A DNA stretch of 64,000 bases from Chloroflexota bacterium (GCA_012729765.1 JAAYCM010000048.1:38725-102724); one strand, 5' to 3'. Positions 1 to 9,368 are shown, counted from the stretch's first letter. Notes: generated by a model from the letters alone, not told the origin. A program made the numbers and translations.

Positions 1-800
1 CGATATTCGGCCAACGCCTGCCGCAGCTCGTTGATCGTGCCATAGCGCCGCTTGGCGTCGGGATGTACGGCGCGCGTCACGATCGCTTGCAGCCGGGGCG
101 AGATATTCTCGGCGTTCGGGCCGAAATTGACGTAGAACGCCTCGCCGCCCTCGATCACCTCGGTTGCCAGCCGGCTGCCGCCGGTCAGGATGAAGTACAG
201 CAGCTCGCCGCACTGGTAGACATCCGTCGCGCGCGAGACGGTCGGCAGCGCGCCCGGCTCGTCCAGAAAGACCGCGTTGCCCCAGTCGATCACCTTGAGG
301 CGGTACTGCTCACGATCCCAAAAGAGGTGCTTAGCGTCCACATCGTTGTAGATCACCTGCTTCTCGTGGGCATAGGCCAGCAGGTCGAGCAGGCGATCCA
401 CGATGACCAGCGTTTCCATTTCGGGCAGCGTCGCGTTGTGCCCGGCCAGCGCGAGGACCATATTCTCCACGATCTCGCCGGTCGCCAGGTCCATCACGAT
501 ATAGTCGTGGGTGTGGCCCCCCACGCGAAAACTGCCGCTGCCGCGCAGTTCGGTCAGCACGGCATGGCCGGAAAGCCGCTCCAACGCCTGCCGCTCGGTA
601 CGGATGCTGACTTCCTGCCCGGCGCGCATCGGCGGCGCGTCCTGGGGCGCGGGCCGCTTGATCACAACCGGGCGGTCGTTGGCCTGGGTATCATAGGCGC
701 GCAGCGTCTCGCCGGAGCGACCGCGCGGATAAATCTGGTCGTAGCGATAGCGGTTGTCAAACAGGCTTTCGGTACGGCGCCCTGGCAAACGAGCCGACAT
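1..800 (-). CDS. Serine/threonine protein kinase-like protein, cut by the window edge
   Basis: Only the first 266 residues are present; the gene runs off the left edge. The fold of a bacterial eukaryotic-type kinase is visible: a VIK motif with the beta-3 lysine at residue 48, a hinge region near 98-108, a catalytic loop at 151-158 and a DWG magnesium motif at 172-174. The catalytic loop is unusual. HRDLKPxN reads YNDVDAKH, so the catalytic Asp153 is kept, but the following Lys is Asp and the metal-binding Asn is His. DFG reads DWG. It could be an active kinase of a divergent lineage or a weakened one. The ATG has an upstream TAGGAG ribosome site and a TACAAT -10 box near 852-857. It is divergent from the BTAD activator. 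Confident on the kinase fold, unsure of activity. Confidence 0.82.
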   Translation of the reverse strand, partial: MSARLPGRRTESLFDNRYRYDQIYPRGRSGETLRAYDTQANDRPVVIKRPAPQDAPPMRAGQEVSIRTERQALERLSGHAVLTELRGSGSFRVGGHTHDYIVMDLATGEIVENMVLALAGHNATLPEMETLVIVDRLLDLLAYAHEKQVIYNDVDAKHLFWDREQYRLKVIDWGNAVFLDEPGALPTVSRATDVYQCGELLYFILTGGSRLATEVIEGGEAFYVNFGPNAENISPRLQAIVTRAVHPDAKRRYGTINELRQALAEY

Positions 801-913
801 TACGATACTCCTACACCACATCTGGACAAACGGCACGCGGACAGCGCCCCTATTGTACGCAGCCCGGCGCTGGAATACCAGCTAAAGCCCTGACTCTCAT
901 AAAACCGGAGTTC

Positions 914-3900
914 GTGCTAAATTTGACATCAGGCATCGGGTTTGAAGGGGGTCCGCACTCGCAGCAGCAAGGGGTTCCGTTGGTTTCAGAAGACACCCAT
1001 CGGTCGCAATCCGGCGATGCGCCATCCGCCGCAGTCACATTCCGTTTTTATCTATTTGGCCCGCTCCGGCTCTTCGTGGGCGACGAGGCGATCGCGCTCC
1101 CGCCCCAGCCTGCCGCCCTGTGCGCCTTCCTGATTCTCAACCGGCAGCGCCGCATTACGCGCGAGGAAATTCAGGCGGCCTTCTGGCCCGACGCCGCCCC
1201 CGCCCGTGTGCAGGAGCGCCTGCGCCGCGCGCTCTACCTGCTGCGCCAGGCGCTCCAGCCCTACCCGCACCTGATCGCAGCCGAAGGCAGCGAGATCGCA
1301 ATCGCGCCCGACGCGGCGGTGTGGGTCGATTATGAGGAGTTCGAGAAAGCGGCGCTGGACGCCTACCGCACCGATCCGCCCGACACGGGGCCACTGGAAC
1401 GGCTGGTGTCGCTCTACAAGGACGATCTGCTCAAAGATGTGTATGCCGATTGGGTCGTGTTCGACCGCGAGCACGCCCGCCAGCGCTTTCTGACCGCGCT
1501 GCGCCACCTGATGATGCTCTACCGGCAGAGCGGCAACTGGAGTGCCGTCATCCGCCACGCCCATACCCTGCTGGCGCAGGACCCGTTGCAAGAGATCGCG
1601 CACCAGGCGTTGATGAAAGCCTACAGCGCCACCGGCGACCGCAGCGCGGCGATCCGGCAGTATCAGCAGTGCGTCCAGGTGCTCGACGAGGAGTTGGGAG
1701 CCGAGCCGCTGCCCGAAACCATCCAGCTTTACGAAGATATCCTGCACAACCGGGTTACGGTCGAGCTGGATTTCACGCCGCCTGCCGCCCTGCCCGCGTT
1801 CCGCAGCCTGACCGATCTCCAGGCGGTGCCGCTTGTCGGGCGCGAAACAGAGCTGGCCGAGATCGCCTCGGAATGGCAGATTTGCCAGGCCGGCAACAGC
1901 CGCCTGGTGCTGATCACCGGCCCGGCGGGCATGGGCAAAACGCGCCTGGTCGAAGAGGCGGTCAGCCGCATCCCCGGCTCCGGCGTCACCGTCCTGACCG
2001 GCAACTGCTACGCAATCGAGGCCGGGACGCCCTACCAACTGATCTCCGACTTGCTGCGCGGTGCAATCGAAGGCGTGGCCGATCGCCTGCCGCCTATTAT
2101 GCAGGCCGATCTCGCCCAACTGGTGCCGGCCTTGCAGGGGGGCCGGAGCACGCGGCCCACCGCACCGCCCGCCGGGGCCACCGAGACGACCGTCCGCCTG
2201 CAAGAAGCGATCACGCAGGTGATCCGGCTGCTGGCTTCGGCGGAGCGCGGCCTGTGGCTCGTGGCCGAGGACCTGCACTGGGCCGATCCCGCCAGCCTGG
2301 CCTGCCTCAACCACGCACTACGGCGCTGCGGCGATCTACCGCTGATGGTGCTGGCGACGCTGCGCGACGAAGAGGTATCTTACGATTCGCCGCTGATGGA
2401 CTGGCCGCGCCGCTCGGTGCATGCCCCCGCCCCCACAACCGTGATCCGCCTCCGTCCCCTGCCCCCCGACGACCTGCAGCAGCTTCTTGATCAGGTTGTG
2501 GCCGAGGACGCCGGGATGATTCTTTCGCAGCTCTACCGCGAAACTGCCGGCAACCCGTTCTTCGTGGTCGAAACGCTGCGCGCCCTGGCCGAACAGGGGG
2601 CGGTCTATCGTGCACCGGGCGGGCGCTGGCGGCTGCGCGAGGAAGCGGTTTCGCGGCTGGCCAGCCTGCCCGTGACCGAGGCCGTGCTGGACATGATCCG
2701 GCAGCGCACGCGGCGGCTGTCGCGCCACACCCAGGCTGTACTGGCGGCGGCAGCCGTGATCGAGCACGACATCGACGAGCGGCTGCTGGCCCAGGTAGTG
2801 GACGGGCCCGAATCGCTCGATCTCGCGCTGGACGAGCTGCTTACCGCGTCCATTCTCGAAGAAGCCTCGCCCGGCCTGTACCAGTTCACACACCTGAAAG
2901 TACGCGAGATCGTCTACGCCGACATCAGCGCGCCGCGCTGCCGGTTTCTGCACCGGCGCGTTGCCGACACGCTGAGCGAGCACGTGCACAACCCGATCCT
3001 GGCGCATATCTCGCGGCTGGCCTATCACTATGCGCAGGCCCGCGCCTGGACCCACGCGCTGATCCACCACTGGCGCGCCGCCCGCACCGCGCAAAGCGCC
3101 GGGGCGATGGCCGAGGCCAACCGCTACGCCGACCTGGCGCAGGGTATCTTGGACGAGCACGCCGCCGAGATCGAGCGCGAGCGGCTGCCGGAGAATCTGG
3201 CCGCGATCCGGTTCGATCTGCTCTCGCTGCGCGCCGAGTTTCGCCGCCAGGCTGCAACCGCCGGGCTGTACTACCCGCCGGGCATGATCGCGGAGATCGA
3301 AACGCTGCTGCCCGAAGTCAACGAGTCGCGCCGCGCGCAGGCGTCGCTCCAGCAGGCGATGCACCGCCTCGGCCAGGGCGATCTGACCGGCGCACGCGAA
3401 GCCGCCGAGCAGGGGCGCGCACTCTACGCCGGGCAGGATGATCTGTGGGGCGAGCTGAACGCCGCGCAGCACCAGACTGAGATCGCCTACCGGGCGGGCG
3501 ACCTGGTGCGGATGTGGCAGTTGTTGGACGAGATGCGCGCGCTCAGCGCCGCCATCGACCAACCGGGCGCGCGGCAAACCGTCGCCTATAACGAGATGCG
3601 GCTGGCGACCTACGAGGGCGACTGGACAACGGTGCTGCGGCTGGCGCAGGAATTGTCGTCCTCGCAGCAAGCCCGCTCCGATCCGGCTGTGGCGTGGCTG
3701 CCCCTGGCCAACCTGGGGCTGGCTTATATGAAGCTGGGGGCGTATGACGAGGCGTACACCGTCGCGCAGCAGGCCGTCGCCGCCAGCGAGGAGGCGCACA
3801 TCCTGGGGCTGGGGGCGCGGGTGCTGCTGGCCCGGTTGGAGCTGTGGCACGGCAATCGCACGCAGGCCAGGACGATTTTGCTGGACATCCTCGAAACACC

Positions 3901-4408
3901 CAACCCGCTGATCGGCCAGGTCGAGGTGGTGTCGCCCGCGCTGGCGCTGGTGCGCTGCTATGTCGCCGACAACGACGACGAAAACGCGCGGCGCTGGGCA
4001 CGGCGGGCCGCCCAGGCTGCGGTCCAGGTCGGGCTGCCGATCCTGTACCCGATGGCACAGGTCGCCGGGGCGCTGACCGACGTCGCCGCCGGGCGTTATG
4101 AGGACGCGCGCAAAAGCATGCTCTACCCGCTCGAATATCTGCTGCTGCTCGAAGACACGTCGCCCCAGGAGATTTTCGCGCTGCGTGCCGCCGCCGCGCG
4201 CGGCCTGGGCGATGATGCTGCCGCCCGCGACTGGCTCGACCTCGCCTGGAATACGGTCGAGGAGCAGGCGGAACGACTCGACGACGAGGCGTACCGCGAG
4301 ACGTTTCTCAAGCGCGTGCCGCTGCACGTTTTCATCGCGCACGCCCGCACGACCGATGACTGGCAGCCGCTCGATCTGATCATCGCCGGGCAGTCTAGTC
4401 CGTCTTAA
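914..4408 (+). CDS. BTAD-domain transcriptional activator with AAA/NACHT-type ATPase and TPR region
   Basis: A large regulator of 1164 residues, of the SARP/MalT-like type. Residues about 42-120 form an OmpR-type winged helix that should bind DNA, and about 125-280 a bacterial transcriptional activation (BTAD) helical domain. An ATPase follows, with Walker A GPAGMGKT at 336-343 and a Walker B-like LVAEDLHWAD near 445. The C-terminal half is alpha-helical and Ala/Glu/Arg-rich, as expected for TPR sensor repeats. Such proteins are ATP-dependent switches that respond to a ligand or partner bound by the TPR part. The start is GTG; no in-frame ATG lies near the conserved region, so a few N-terminal residues are uncertain. 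The end overlaps the convergent peptidase gene by 14 bases. The target genes are not evident. Confidence 0.9.
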   Translation: MLNLTSGIGFEGGPHSQQQGVPLVSEDTHRSQSGDAPSAAVTFRFYLFGPLRLFVGDEAIALPPQPAALCAFLILNRQRRITREEIQAAFWPDAAPARVQERLRRALYLLRQALQPYPHLIAAEGSEIAIAPDAAVWVDYEEFEKAALDAYRTDPPDTGPLERLVSLYKDDLLKDVYADWVVFDREHARQRFLTALRHLMMLYRQSGNWSAVIRHAHTLLAQDPLQEIAHQALMKAYSATGDRSAAIRQYQQCVQVLDEELGAEPLPETIQLYEDILHNRVTVELDFTPPAALPAFRSLTDLQAVPLVGRETELAEIASEWQICQAGNSRLVLITGPAGMGKTRLVEEAVSRIPGSGVTVLTGNCYAIEAGTPYQLISDLLRGAIEGVADRLPPIMQADLAQLVPALQGGRSTRPTAPPAGATETTVRLQEAITQVIRLLASAERGLWLVAEDLHWADPASLACLNHALRRCGDLPLMVLATLRDEEVSYDSPLMDWPRRSVHAPAPTTVIRLRPLPPDDLQQLLDQVVAEDAGMILSQLYRETAGNPFFVVETLRALAEQGAVYRAPGGRWRLREEAVSRLASLPVTEAVLDMIRQRTRRLSRHTQAVLAAAAVIEHDIDERLLAQVVDGPESLDLALDELLTASILEEASPGLYQFTHLKVREIVYADISAPRCRFLHRRVADTLSEHVHNPILAHISRLAYHYAQARAWTHALIHHWRAARTAQSAGAMAEANRYADLAQGILDEHAAEIERERLPENLAAIRFDLLSLRAEFRRQAATAGLYYPPGMIAEIETLLPEVNESRRAQASLQQAMHRLGQGDLTGAREAAEQGRALYAGQDDLWGELNAAQHQTEIAYRAGDLVRMWQLLDEMRALSAAIDQPGARQTVAYNEMRLATYEGDWTTVLRLAQELSSSQQARSDPAVAWLPLANLGLAYMKLGAYDEAYTVAQQAVAASEEAHILGLGARVLLARLELWHGNRTQARTILLDILETPNPLIGQVEVVSPALALVRCYVADNDDENARRWARRAAQAAVQVGLPILYPMAQVAGALTDVAAGRYEDARKSMLYPLEYLLLLEDTSPQEIFALRAAAARGLGDDAAARDWLDLAWNTVEEQAERLDDEAYRETFLKRVPLHVFIAHARTTDDWQPLDLIIAGQSSPS

Positions 4409-5591
4409 GCCCGGCGGTGTGGTTTGCCGCCGCCATCACCAGCAGGAGAAGCTGCCAGATGCCGCCGGCAACCGGCTCGGCGTCGATAAACTCGTCCAGG
4501 CGGTGCGCGTGCCCGCCATACGACACGCCGACCGTGACGGTTGGCAGGCCGTGCGCCAGCAGCAGATTCGCGTCGGTGCTGCCGCGCTCATAGATCGGTG
4601 GCAGTCCGATCTCACCCAGCGCCGCCGCCGCCAGCGCAACCAGCGGATGATTGACCGCGATCTCGCCCGCCGGACGGTCGCCCACCACATCGATCTTAAA
4701 GGACACCCCGCTGCTGCGCTCCCACTGGCTGCACATCCGGCGCACCTGCTGTTCCAGTTCGGCGAGGGCAGCCGGCTCCTCGGAGCGCAGGTCGAGATAC
4801 AATCCGGCAGAAGTCGCCAGACTGTTGACCGAATGTCCCCCCTCGATCAGGCCGATATTGTAGGTGGTGCGCGGGTGCTCCGGCGGCTGGATCGAAAGGA
4901 CCTGGCTGGCAAGCTGCACCAATCCGTGAATTGCACTCGGCTGCCCGAAATGCTGCCAGCTATGGCCGCCCGGCGCATGCCCGGTGATATGCAGCCGCCG
5001 GACCGCGATCCCGGCATGGTAGATGTGGCCGAGCGCCATGCCTTCGATCACCACCGCCGCGCCAAGCAGCGGGCCGAGATGCTGCCACACCATGCGGATT
5101 CCGCCCAGGTCGCCCAGGCCCTCTTCGCGGCTGTTGGCGACAAACCAGATGTCGGCGGCGGGCCGCAGATCGGCGGCATGGATCAGGTTGAGCAGCGTGA
5201 GCAGTCCGGCCACGCCCAGGCTGTTATCGCCCAGGCCCGGCCCATAGATACGGTGGCCGAGACGCTGCACGGCCAGTTTGGTGTCGGCGCTGAACACGGT
5301 ATCGGTATGGGCTGACACCAGCAGCGCCGGGCGGCCCGGCTCGGTGCCAGGCAGGCAGCCATAGACGTTGTCCAGATCGTCCATCGCCACGTTTTCGAGG
5401 CGGGCATAGCGGCTGAAGCGTTCGTAGAGCTGCTCGGCGCGCTGCCGTTCGGCAAAGGTGGGGGCGGCGATCTGCTGGATTTCGATCGCGGTATCGAGCA
5501 CGCGCTGTGGATCAAGCTGCTGCCGCGCCGTCTTCAGCCCCGGCTGTTGGGCAAGTTCCCGGATAATCTCACTGGGGGAATCCACTGGCAT
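4395..5591 (-). CDS. M20-family zinc metallopeptidase (peptidase T/carboxypeptidase-like)
   Basis: A 398-residue cytoplasmic M20/M25/M40-type peptidase or amidohydrolase, which uses a di-zinc centre to cleave peptides or N-acyl amino acids. Visible metal-site residues are HTDT (His95, Asp97), Asp122 in GLGDN as bridging ligand, Glu156-Glu157 in NSREEG, a later GSTDAN segment and a C-terminal GGHAH histidine. A dimerisation domain lies between, around residues 180-300. The ATG follows an AGGAG site, and a TATAAT -10 box on the minus strand (5618-5623) lies about 27 bases upstream. There is no signal peptide. Neighbours are regulators and give no substrate clue. The substrate could be di- or tripeptides or acyl-amino acids. 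Confidence 0.9.
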   Translation of the reverse strand: MPVDSPSEIIRELAQQPGLKTARQQLDPQRVLDTAIEIQQIAAPTFAERQRAEQLYERFSRYARLENVAMDDLDNVYGCLPGTEPGRPALLVSAHTDTVFSADTKLAVQRLGHRIYGPGLGDNSLGVAGLLTLLNLIHAADLRPAADIWFVANSREEGLGDLGGIRMVWQHLGPLLGAAVVIEGMALGHIYHAGIAVRRLHITGHAPGGHSWQHFGQPSAIHGLVQLASQVLSIQPPEHPRTTYNIGLIEGGHSVNSLATSAGLYLDLRSEEPAALAELEQQVRRMCSQWERSSGVSFKIDVVGDRPAGEIAVNHPLVALAAAALGEIGLPPIYERGSTDANLLLAHGLPTVTVGVSYGGHAHRLDEFIDAEPVAGGIWQLLLLVMAAANHTAGLKTD

Positions 5592-6049
5592 CTCCTGAGC
5601 AAAAACGGTATACCTGTATTATAAGTGGGTCACGAGAATGCCGCCCTATCCGGCAGCCCCAAAGAGGCGTCCGCGAGGGGCAGCGGCGGCTGGCGTTGAC
5701 CTGAGAACAGTGCCGAACACTTCATATGCCGAGTCTTAAGATGGCAGCGCTGCGAATGTTAAAAAAATAAAGAGGGTGACAACACACCCGCAAACCGTAG
5801 ATGTGGGGGGTTAGCGCGGCTCCCCGCCCCCAGTTGTGCCGTTCAAACATGGCAACTTATGATCGTCCGGGGAGATAGTCGCCAAGCGCGGGCAGATCGC
5901 AGCAGCAGCCGCCTGTCAGGAATTTGCCACGACCTTTTCAAAGACTATAATCGCACAGCAATGCCAAATTCAACCCAAGCGCCAACTCATCCCATCCCAT
6001 TGATGGTCTCGTTCGCCCGGTTCGTGATCTGTTTTTCCGAGGGGGCCGC
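5592..6049. other. Gene-free intergenic region between divergent genes
   Basis: About 460 bases with no convincing gene. At the left is the TATAAT box of the M20 peptidase. An imperfect GC-rich stem-loop lies at about 5640-5690 (outer arms GCCGCC and GGCGGC, inner arms GCCCC and GGGGC). An AT-rich patch (a run of A near 5760) is followed by the promoter of the response regulator on the right. The short reading frame at 5859-6053 has no homology that I recognise and lies over that promoter. Confidence 0.6.
5924..5951 (+). promoter_or_regulatory. Sigma70-type promoter of the response regulator
   Basis: A -35 TTGCCA at 5924-5929, a 16-base spacer and a perfect -10 TATAAT at 5946-5951. Transcription would start near 5958 and leave a leader of about 90 bases before the gene at 6050. 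Confidence 0.7.
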
Positions 6050-6739
6050 ATGAGAACGAGAAAAGTTCTTTTGATTGAGAACGCCCGCAGCAATGGCACC
6101 TCATTTGCGGCGGCTCTCAAGCGCCGCTATCACGTCCAGGTCGCGCACTCCGGCAAACAGGGCCTGGCCCTCGCGCTGGCCGCCCGCCCCGACGTGATCG
6201 TGCTGGATGCCGTCTCCCTGCGCACCTCCGGCGATCGCATCTGCGCCCGGCTGCGCTCCGGACTGGGCGAGCTGCCGATCATCCACATCCGCCCGGCAGA
6301 CTCCCCCAACGGCGAGAGTGTGGCCGATATGCTGCTCACGCCGCCGTTCACCTCGCGCAAGCTCGTCAACCGGATCGAGCATTTCGCCCCGCCCGCGACC
6401 GGAGCCTTGCTGGAAGTCGGGCAGTTTGTCCTCAATCTGGAGCAGCAAACCCTGACCACCCCCTGGTGTGAGAAAAAGCTGACGCCCAAGCTGGTCGCAA
6501 TGGCCGAGCTGTTCCTGCGCCACCCCAACGAAGTGTTGGAGCGTCGCATGCTGATGCAGCAGATCTGGAAAACGGATTATATGGGCGACACCCGCACGCT
6601 CGATGTGCACATCCGCTGGATACGCGAAGTGATGGAGCCGACGCCGCAGAAGCCGCAGTACATCAAGACCATCCGGGGAGTCGGCTACCGCTTTGTGCTG
6701 CCCGACGGCAGCGAATCCGCCGGCGAGACAGCCCGCTAG
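6050..6739 (+). CDS. OmpR-family response regulator with a degenerate receiver domain
   Basis: 229 residues. The N-terminal 115 residues follow the receiver fold and the C-terminal part (about 130-225) is an OmpR/PhoB winged helix, with the recognition helix region around RTLDVHIRWIREV and a GVGYRF ending. The phospho-acceptor Asp53 (VLDAV) is kept. However, the acidic pocket is reduced to Glu10 (LLIEN), and the invariant Lys of the KP motif is Thr97 (LLTPPF). This argues for phosphorylation-independent or atypical control. No sensor kinase gene is adjacent. An ATG start follows a GAGGGGGC stretch. Confident on family; signalling mode uncertain. Confidence 0.88.
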   Translation: MRTRKVLLIENARSNGTSFAAALKRRYHVQVAHSGKQGLALALAARPDVIVLDAVSLRTSGDRICARLRSGLGELPIIHIRPADSPNGESVADMLLTPPFTSRKLVNRIEHFAPPATGALLEVGQFVLNLEQQTLTTPWCEKKLTPKLVAMAELFLRHPNEVLERRMLMQQIWKTDYMGDTRTLDVHIRWIREVMEPTPQKPQYIKTIRGVGYRFVLPDGSESAGETAR

Positions 6740-6796
6740 GTCACGCGGGAACGGTCGCCCACGCTATTCACGCAGGAAGATTCGCAGGATATAAAC

Positions 6797-6826
6797 ACAA
6801 AAAGGCATCCGAAAAGTGGGATGCCT
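6797..6826 (-). terminator. Intrinsic terminator of rpsT
   Basis: An 8-base-pair stem (AGGCATCC / GGATGCCT at 6803-6810 and 6819-6826) with a short loop. On the minus strand it is followed by TTTTTGTG. Confidence 0.85.
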
Positions 6827-6857
6827 GCGCTGTGTTGTCGGGTTGACGAGCCGCGCG

Positions 6858-7136
6858 TTACTGCTGGGCCTGAGCCTCAAGCTGGGCCAGACGCTTCATC
6901 AGGCGGCTCTTGCGGCGGGCGACGTTGTTCGGGTGCAGAATCCCCTTGACTGCCGCCTTGTCCAGCGTGCGGATCGCTTCCAGAGTCGCTGCGCGTGCTT
7001 CTTCTACCGCGCCGTTGTCCAGCAGCGTGCGGGCCTTCTTCATCTCGGTACGCGCGCGCGAACGCACGATGCGATTCCGAACGCGCTTCCGCTCGTTGGA
7101 ACGAATACGCTTGAGGGCAGACTTATGATTAGCCAA
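6858..7136 (-). CDS. rpsT: Small ribosomal subunit protein S20 (bS20)
   Basis: 92 residues, the usual size for S20, strongly basic. It has the typical N-terminal ANHKSALKR signature and Lys/Arg-rich helices that bind 16S rRNA. The start is TTG (as in some other bacteria, including E. coli rpsT), placed 8 bases after a GGAGA site. It has its own strong promoter upstream and a clean intrinsic terminator downstream, so it is a monocistronic unit separate from trmD. Confidence 0.97.
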   Translation of the reverse strand: MANHKSALKRIRSNERKRVRNRIVRSRARTEMKKARTLLDNGAVEEARAATLEAIRTLDKAAVKGILHPNNVARRKSRLMKRLAQLEAQAQQ

Positions 7137-7181
7137 CAGTAAGTCTCCAGTCTTTCTGAAACTCGATGAATAACGCGGAGC

Positions 7182-7210
7182 ATTGTACCAAAGCGGCGGG
7201 GCTTTGTCCA
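7182..7210 (-). promoter_or_regulatory. Promoter of rpsT
   Basis: Read on the minus strand: -35 TGGACA (7205-7210), a 17-base spacer and -10 TACAAT (7182-7187). It lies just upstream of rpsT. Confidence 0.75.
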
Positions 7211-7229
7211 GGGCCGGACGCGCCCGGCA

Positions 7230-7976
7230 CTAGCCCAACATCGGCGCGTCTCGCTCTGCCAGCTCCGCCAGAAACCAGCCCTCGTCCTCGCTCAGATCGG
7301 CGGTTAGCAGCAGATCGGGCCGCCGCTGCCAGGTACGCCGGATTGCCTCGCGCCGCCGCCACGCCTCGACCGCCTCATGATCGCCGCTCAGCAGCACGTC
7401 CGGCACGGCCATTTCCCGGAATTCCGGGGGCCGGGTGTAGTGCGGATACTCCAGCAGGCCCATCGCGTGAGAATCCTCTTCGGCGGCCCAACGTGCGCCC
7501 AGCACGCCCGGAATCAGGCGCGCCACCGCGTCGATGATCACCATCGCGGGCAGCTCTCCGCCGGTCAGCACGTAGTCACCGATGCTGATCTCGTCGGTGA
7601 TCACGGACTGGCGGATGCGCTCGTCTACCCCTTCGTAGCGCCCGCACACCAGGATCAGGCGCGGGTGGGCGGCCAGTTCCTGCGCCACGCGCTGGGTAAA
7701 GACGCGCCCCTGCGGCGTGAGCAGGATCACCGGCGTCCGGTCGTCCGCGCCGCGCACCTGCTCGACCGCCTGCACCAGCGGCTCCGGCATCATCACCATC
7801 CCGCCGCCGCCGCCATAGGGTGTATCGTCCACCGTGCGGTGCTTGTCGGTCGTGTAGTCGCGAATGTCGTGAAACTGAATGTCCAGCAGCCCTTTTTCCT
7901 GCGCCCGCTTGAGGATACTCTCGGTCAGCGGCCCCTCGAACATGGCCGGGAACAGGGTCAAAATATCGATCTGCAT
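7230..7976 (-). CDS. trmD: tRNA (guanine-N1-)-methyltransferase
   Basis: A 248-residue SpoU/TrmD-class (trefoil-knot) enzyme that uses SAM to make m1G37 in tRNAs reading CNN-type codons, which prevents +1 frameshifting. Recognisable segments are the N-terminal [14 protein letters not shown], a glycine-rich [19 protein letters not shown] and [11 protein letters not shown], the last two forming the knot and SAM site. The frame is open upstream, but the ATG at 7976 follows a GGAGAG site by about 6 bases and matches the family N-terminus. rpsT lies downstream under its own promoter. Confidence 0.97.
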   Translation of the reverse strand: MQIDILTLFPAMFEGPLTESILKRAQEKGLLDIQFHDIRDYTTDKHRTVDDTPYGGGGGMVMMPEPLVQAVEQVRGADDRTPVILLTPQGRVFTQRVAQELAAHPRLILVCGRYEGVDERIRQSVITDEISIGDYVLTGGELPAMVIIDAVARLIPGVLGARWAAEEDSHAMGLLEYPHYTRPPEFREMAVPDVLLSGDHEAVEAWRRREAIRRTWQRRPDLLLTADLSEDEGWFLAELAERDAPMLG

Positions 7977-8072
7977 CACGTTCTCTCCGTCTGATCCGCC
8001 GCGCGCACCAATCGTACCACGTCCCCGCCCGCGCAACTATGCCCCCCGTCGGAGCTATGTTACACTTTAGGC

Positions 8073-9368
8073 ATGAATACAACCATTGATTTATTAGTCA
8101 CCAATATCGGCCAGTTGTGCACTGTGCCGGCCCACGCTGGCGGACCACAGCGCGGCCACCGTCTGGGCGACCTGGGCCTGCTGGAAAACGCCGCCGTCGC
8201 CGTGCACGAAGGGCGCGTGCTGGCCGTTGGCAGCCGCGACGATCTGCACAGCCGCTATACCGCTGCCCAGACACTCGACGCCGGGGGGCGGCTGGTCACG
8301 CCGGGGCTGGTCGATCCGCATACGCATGTCGTGTGGGCGGGCGACCGCGCCGACGAGTTTGAGCAGCGGATCGCCGGGGCGACCTACCAGCAGATCATGG
8401 CGGCGGGCGGCGGGATCAACCGCACCGTGCAGGCCACCCGCGCCGCCGATCTCGACACCCTGATCGCCCAATCACGCGCGCGGCTGGACCGGATGCTGGC
8501 GCACGGCTCGACCACCATCGAGTGTAAGACCGGCTACGGCCTCAGCACGCCCGCCGAGATCAAGATGCTGGACGCGATCGCCCGCCTGAGCGCGGAGCAC
8601 CCCGCCGACCTGGCGCTGACCTTCCTCGGTGCGCACGCCATCCCACCGGAGTACAGCCACAATCCCGATGCCTATGTCGCCGTCATCATCGACGAGATGC
8701 TGCCCGCCGTCGCCGCGTGGCAGGCCGAGCACTGGTTCGGCCCGCTGTTCTGCGACGTGTTCTGCGAGGTCGGCGCGTTCGACCTGGACCAGACGCGGCG
8801 CATCCTGCAAGCGGCACAGGGATACGGCATGGCGCTCAAGGTTCACGTGGACGAGTTCGAGCCGCTGGGCGGCGCGCGGCTGGCGGCGGATCTGGGCGCG
8901 GTTTCCGCCGATCACATCGTCGTCACGCCCCAGGACGAGATCGAGGTGATTGGCCACTCGCAGACGGTCGCCGTCTCACTGCCTCCCACCCCGTTCGGGC
9001 TGGCGCACACCGCCTATACACCCGTCCGCCGCTTTCTGGATGCCGGAGCCGCGCTCGCCATTGCCACCGACTGTAACCCCGGCACGGGCTGGAACGAGAG
9101 TATGCAGTTCGTCATGGCGCTCGCCACGCGCTACCTGCGCCTGACGCCCGCTGAGGCGCTGGCCGCCGCCACGATCAACGCGGCATATGCGATCGGCTGG
9201 GGCGACCGGGTCGGCAGCCTGGAACCCGGCAAGCTGGCCGATCTCGTGATCTGGCAGGTGCCGCGCTATCCGCACCTCAGCTACCGTTTCGGCTCCAACC
9301 TGGCCCAGACCGTGATCAAGCGCGGGCGGGTGGTCTACGACGCGGGCGGGAGCCTGGGAACCGTTTGA
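8073..9368 (+). CDS. hutI: Imidazolonepropionase
   Basis: A 431-residue amidohydrolase of histidine degradation. It opens the ring of 4-imidazolone-5-propanoate to N-formimino-L-glutamate. Metal ligands of the TIM-barrel are visible: DPHTH (His83, His85), a KVHVDEF histidine in mid-protein and the TDCNPGTGW aspartate. The IECKTGYGL segment is typical of HutI. It appears leaderless: a TACACT -10-like box (8061-8066) ends only 6 bases before the ATG, and no ribosome site is seen. The partner hutU lies about 7 kb away on the other strand. The next small gene overlaps its stop codon. Confidence 0.95.
   Translation: MNTTIDLLVTNIGQLCTVPAHAGGPQRGHRLGDLGLLENAAVAVHEGRVLAVGSRDDLHSRYTAAQTLDAGGRLVTPGLVDPHTHVVWAGDRADEFEQRIAGATYQQIMAAGGGINRTVQATRAADLDTLIAQSRARLDRMLAHGSTTIECKTGYGLSTPAEIKMLDAIARLSAEHPADLALTFLGAHAIPPEYSHNPDAYVAVIIDEMLPAVAAWQAEHWFGPLFCDVFCEVGAFDLDQTRRILQAAQGYGMALKVHVDEFEPLGGARLAADLGAVSADHIVVTPQDEIEVIGHSQTVAVSLPPTPFGLAHTAYTPVRRFLDAGAALAIATDCNPGTGWNESMQFVMALATRYLRLTPAEALAAATINAAYAIGWGDRVGSLEPGKLADLVIWQVPRYPHLSYRFGSNLAQTVIKRGRVVYDAGGSLGTV

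Noticed and set aside
63..893. A 276-codon open frame on the plus strand
   Set aside because: It lies antisense to the kinase, whose motifs are clear on the minus strand.
5859..6053. A 64-codon frame before the response regulator
   Set aside because: It runs over the -35/-10 promoter, has no ribosome site and no recognisable features.
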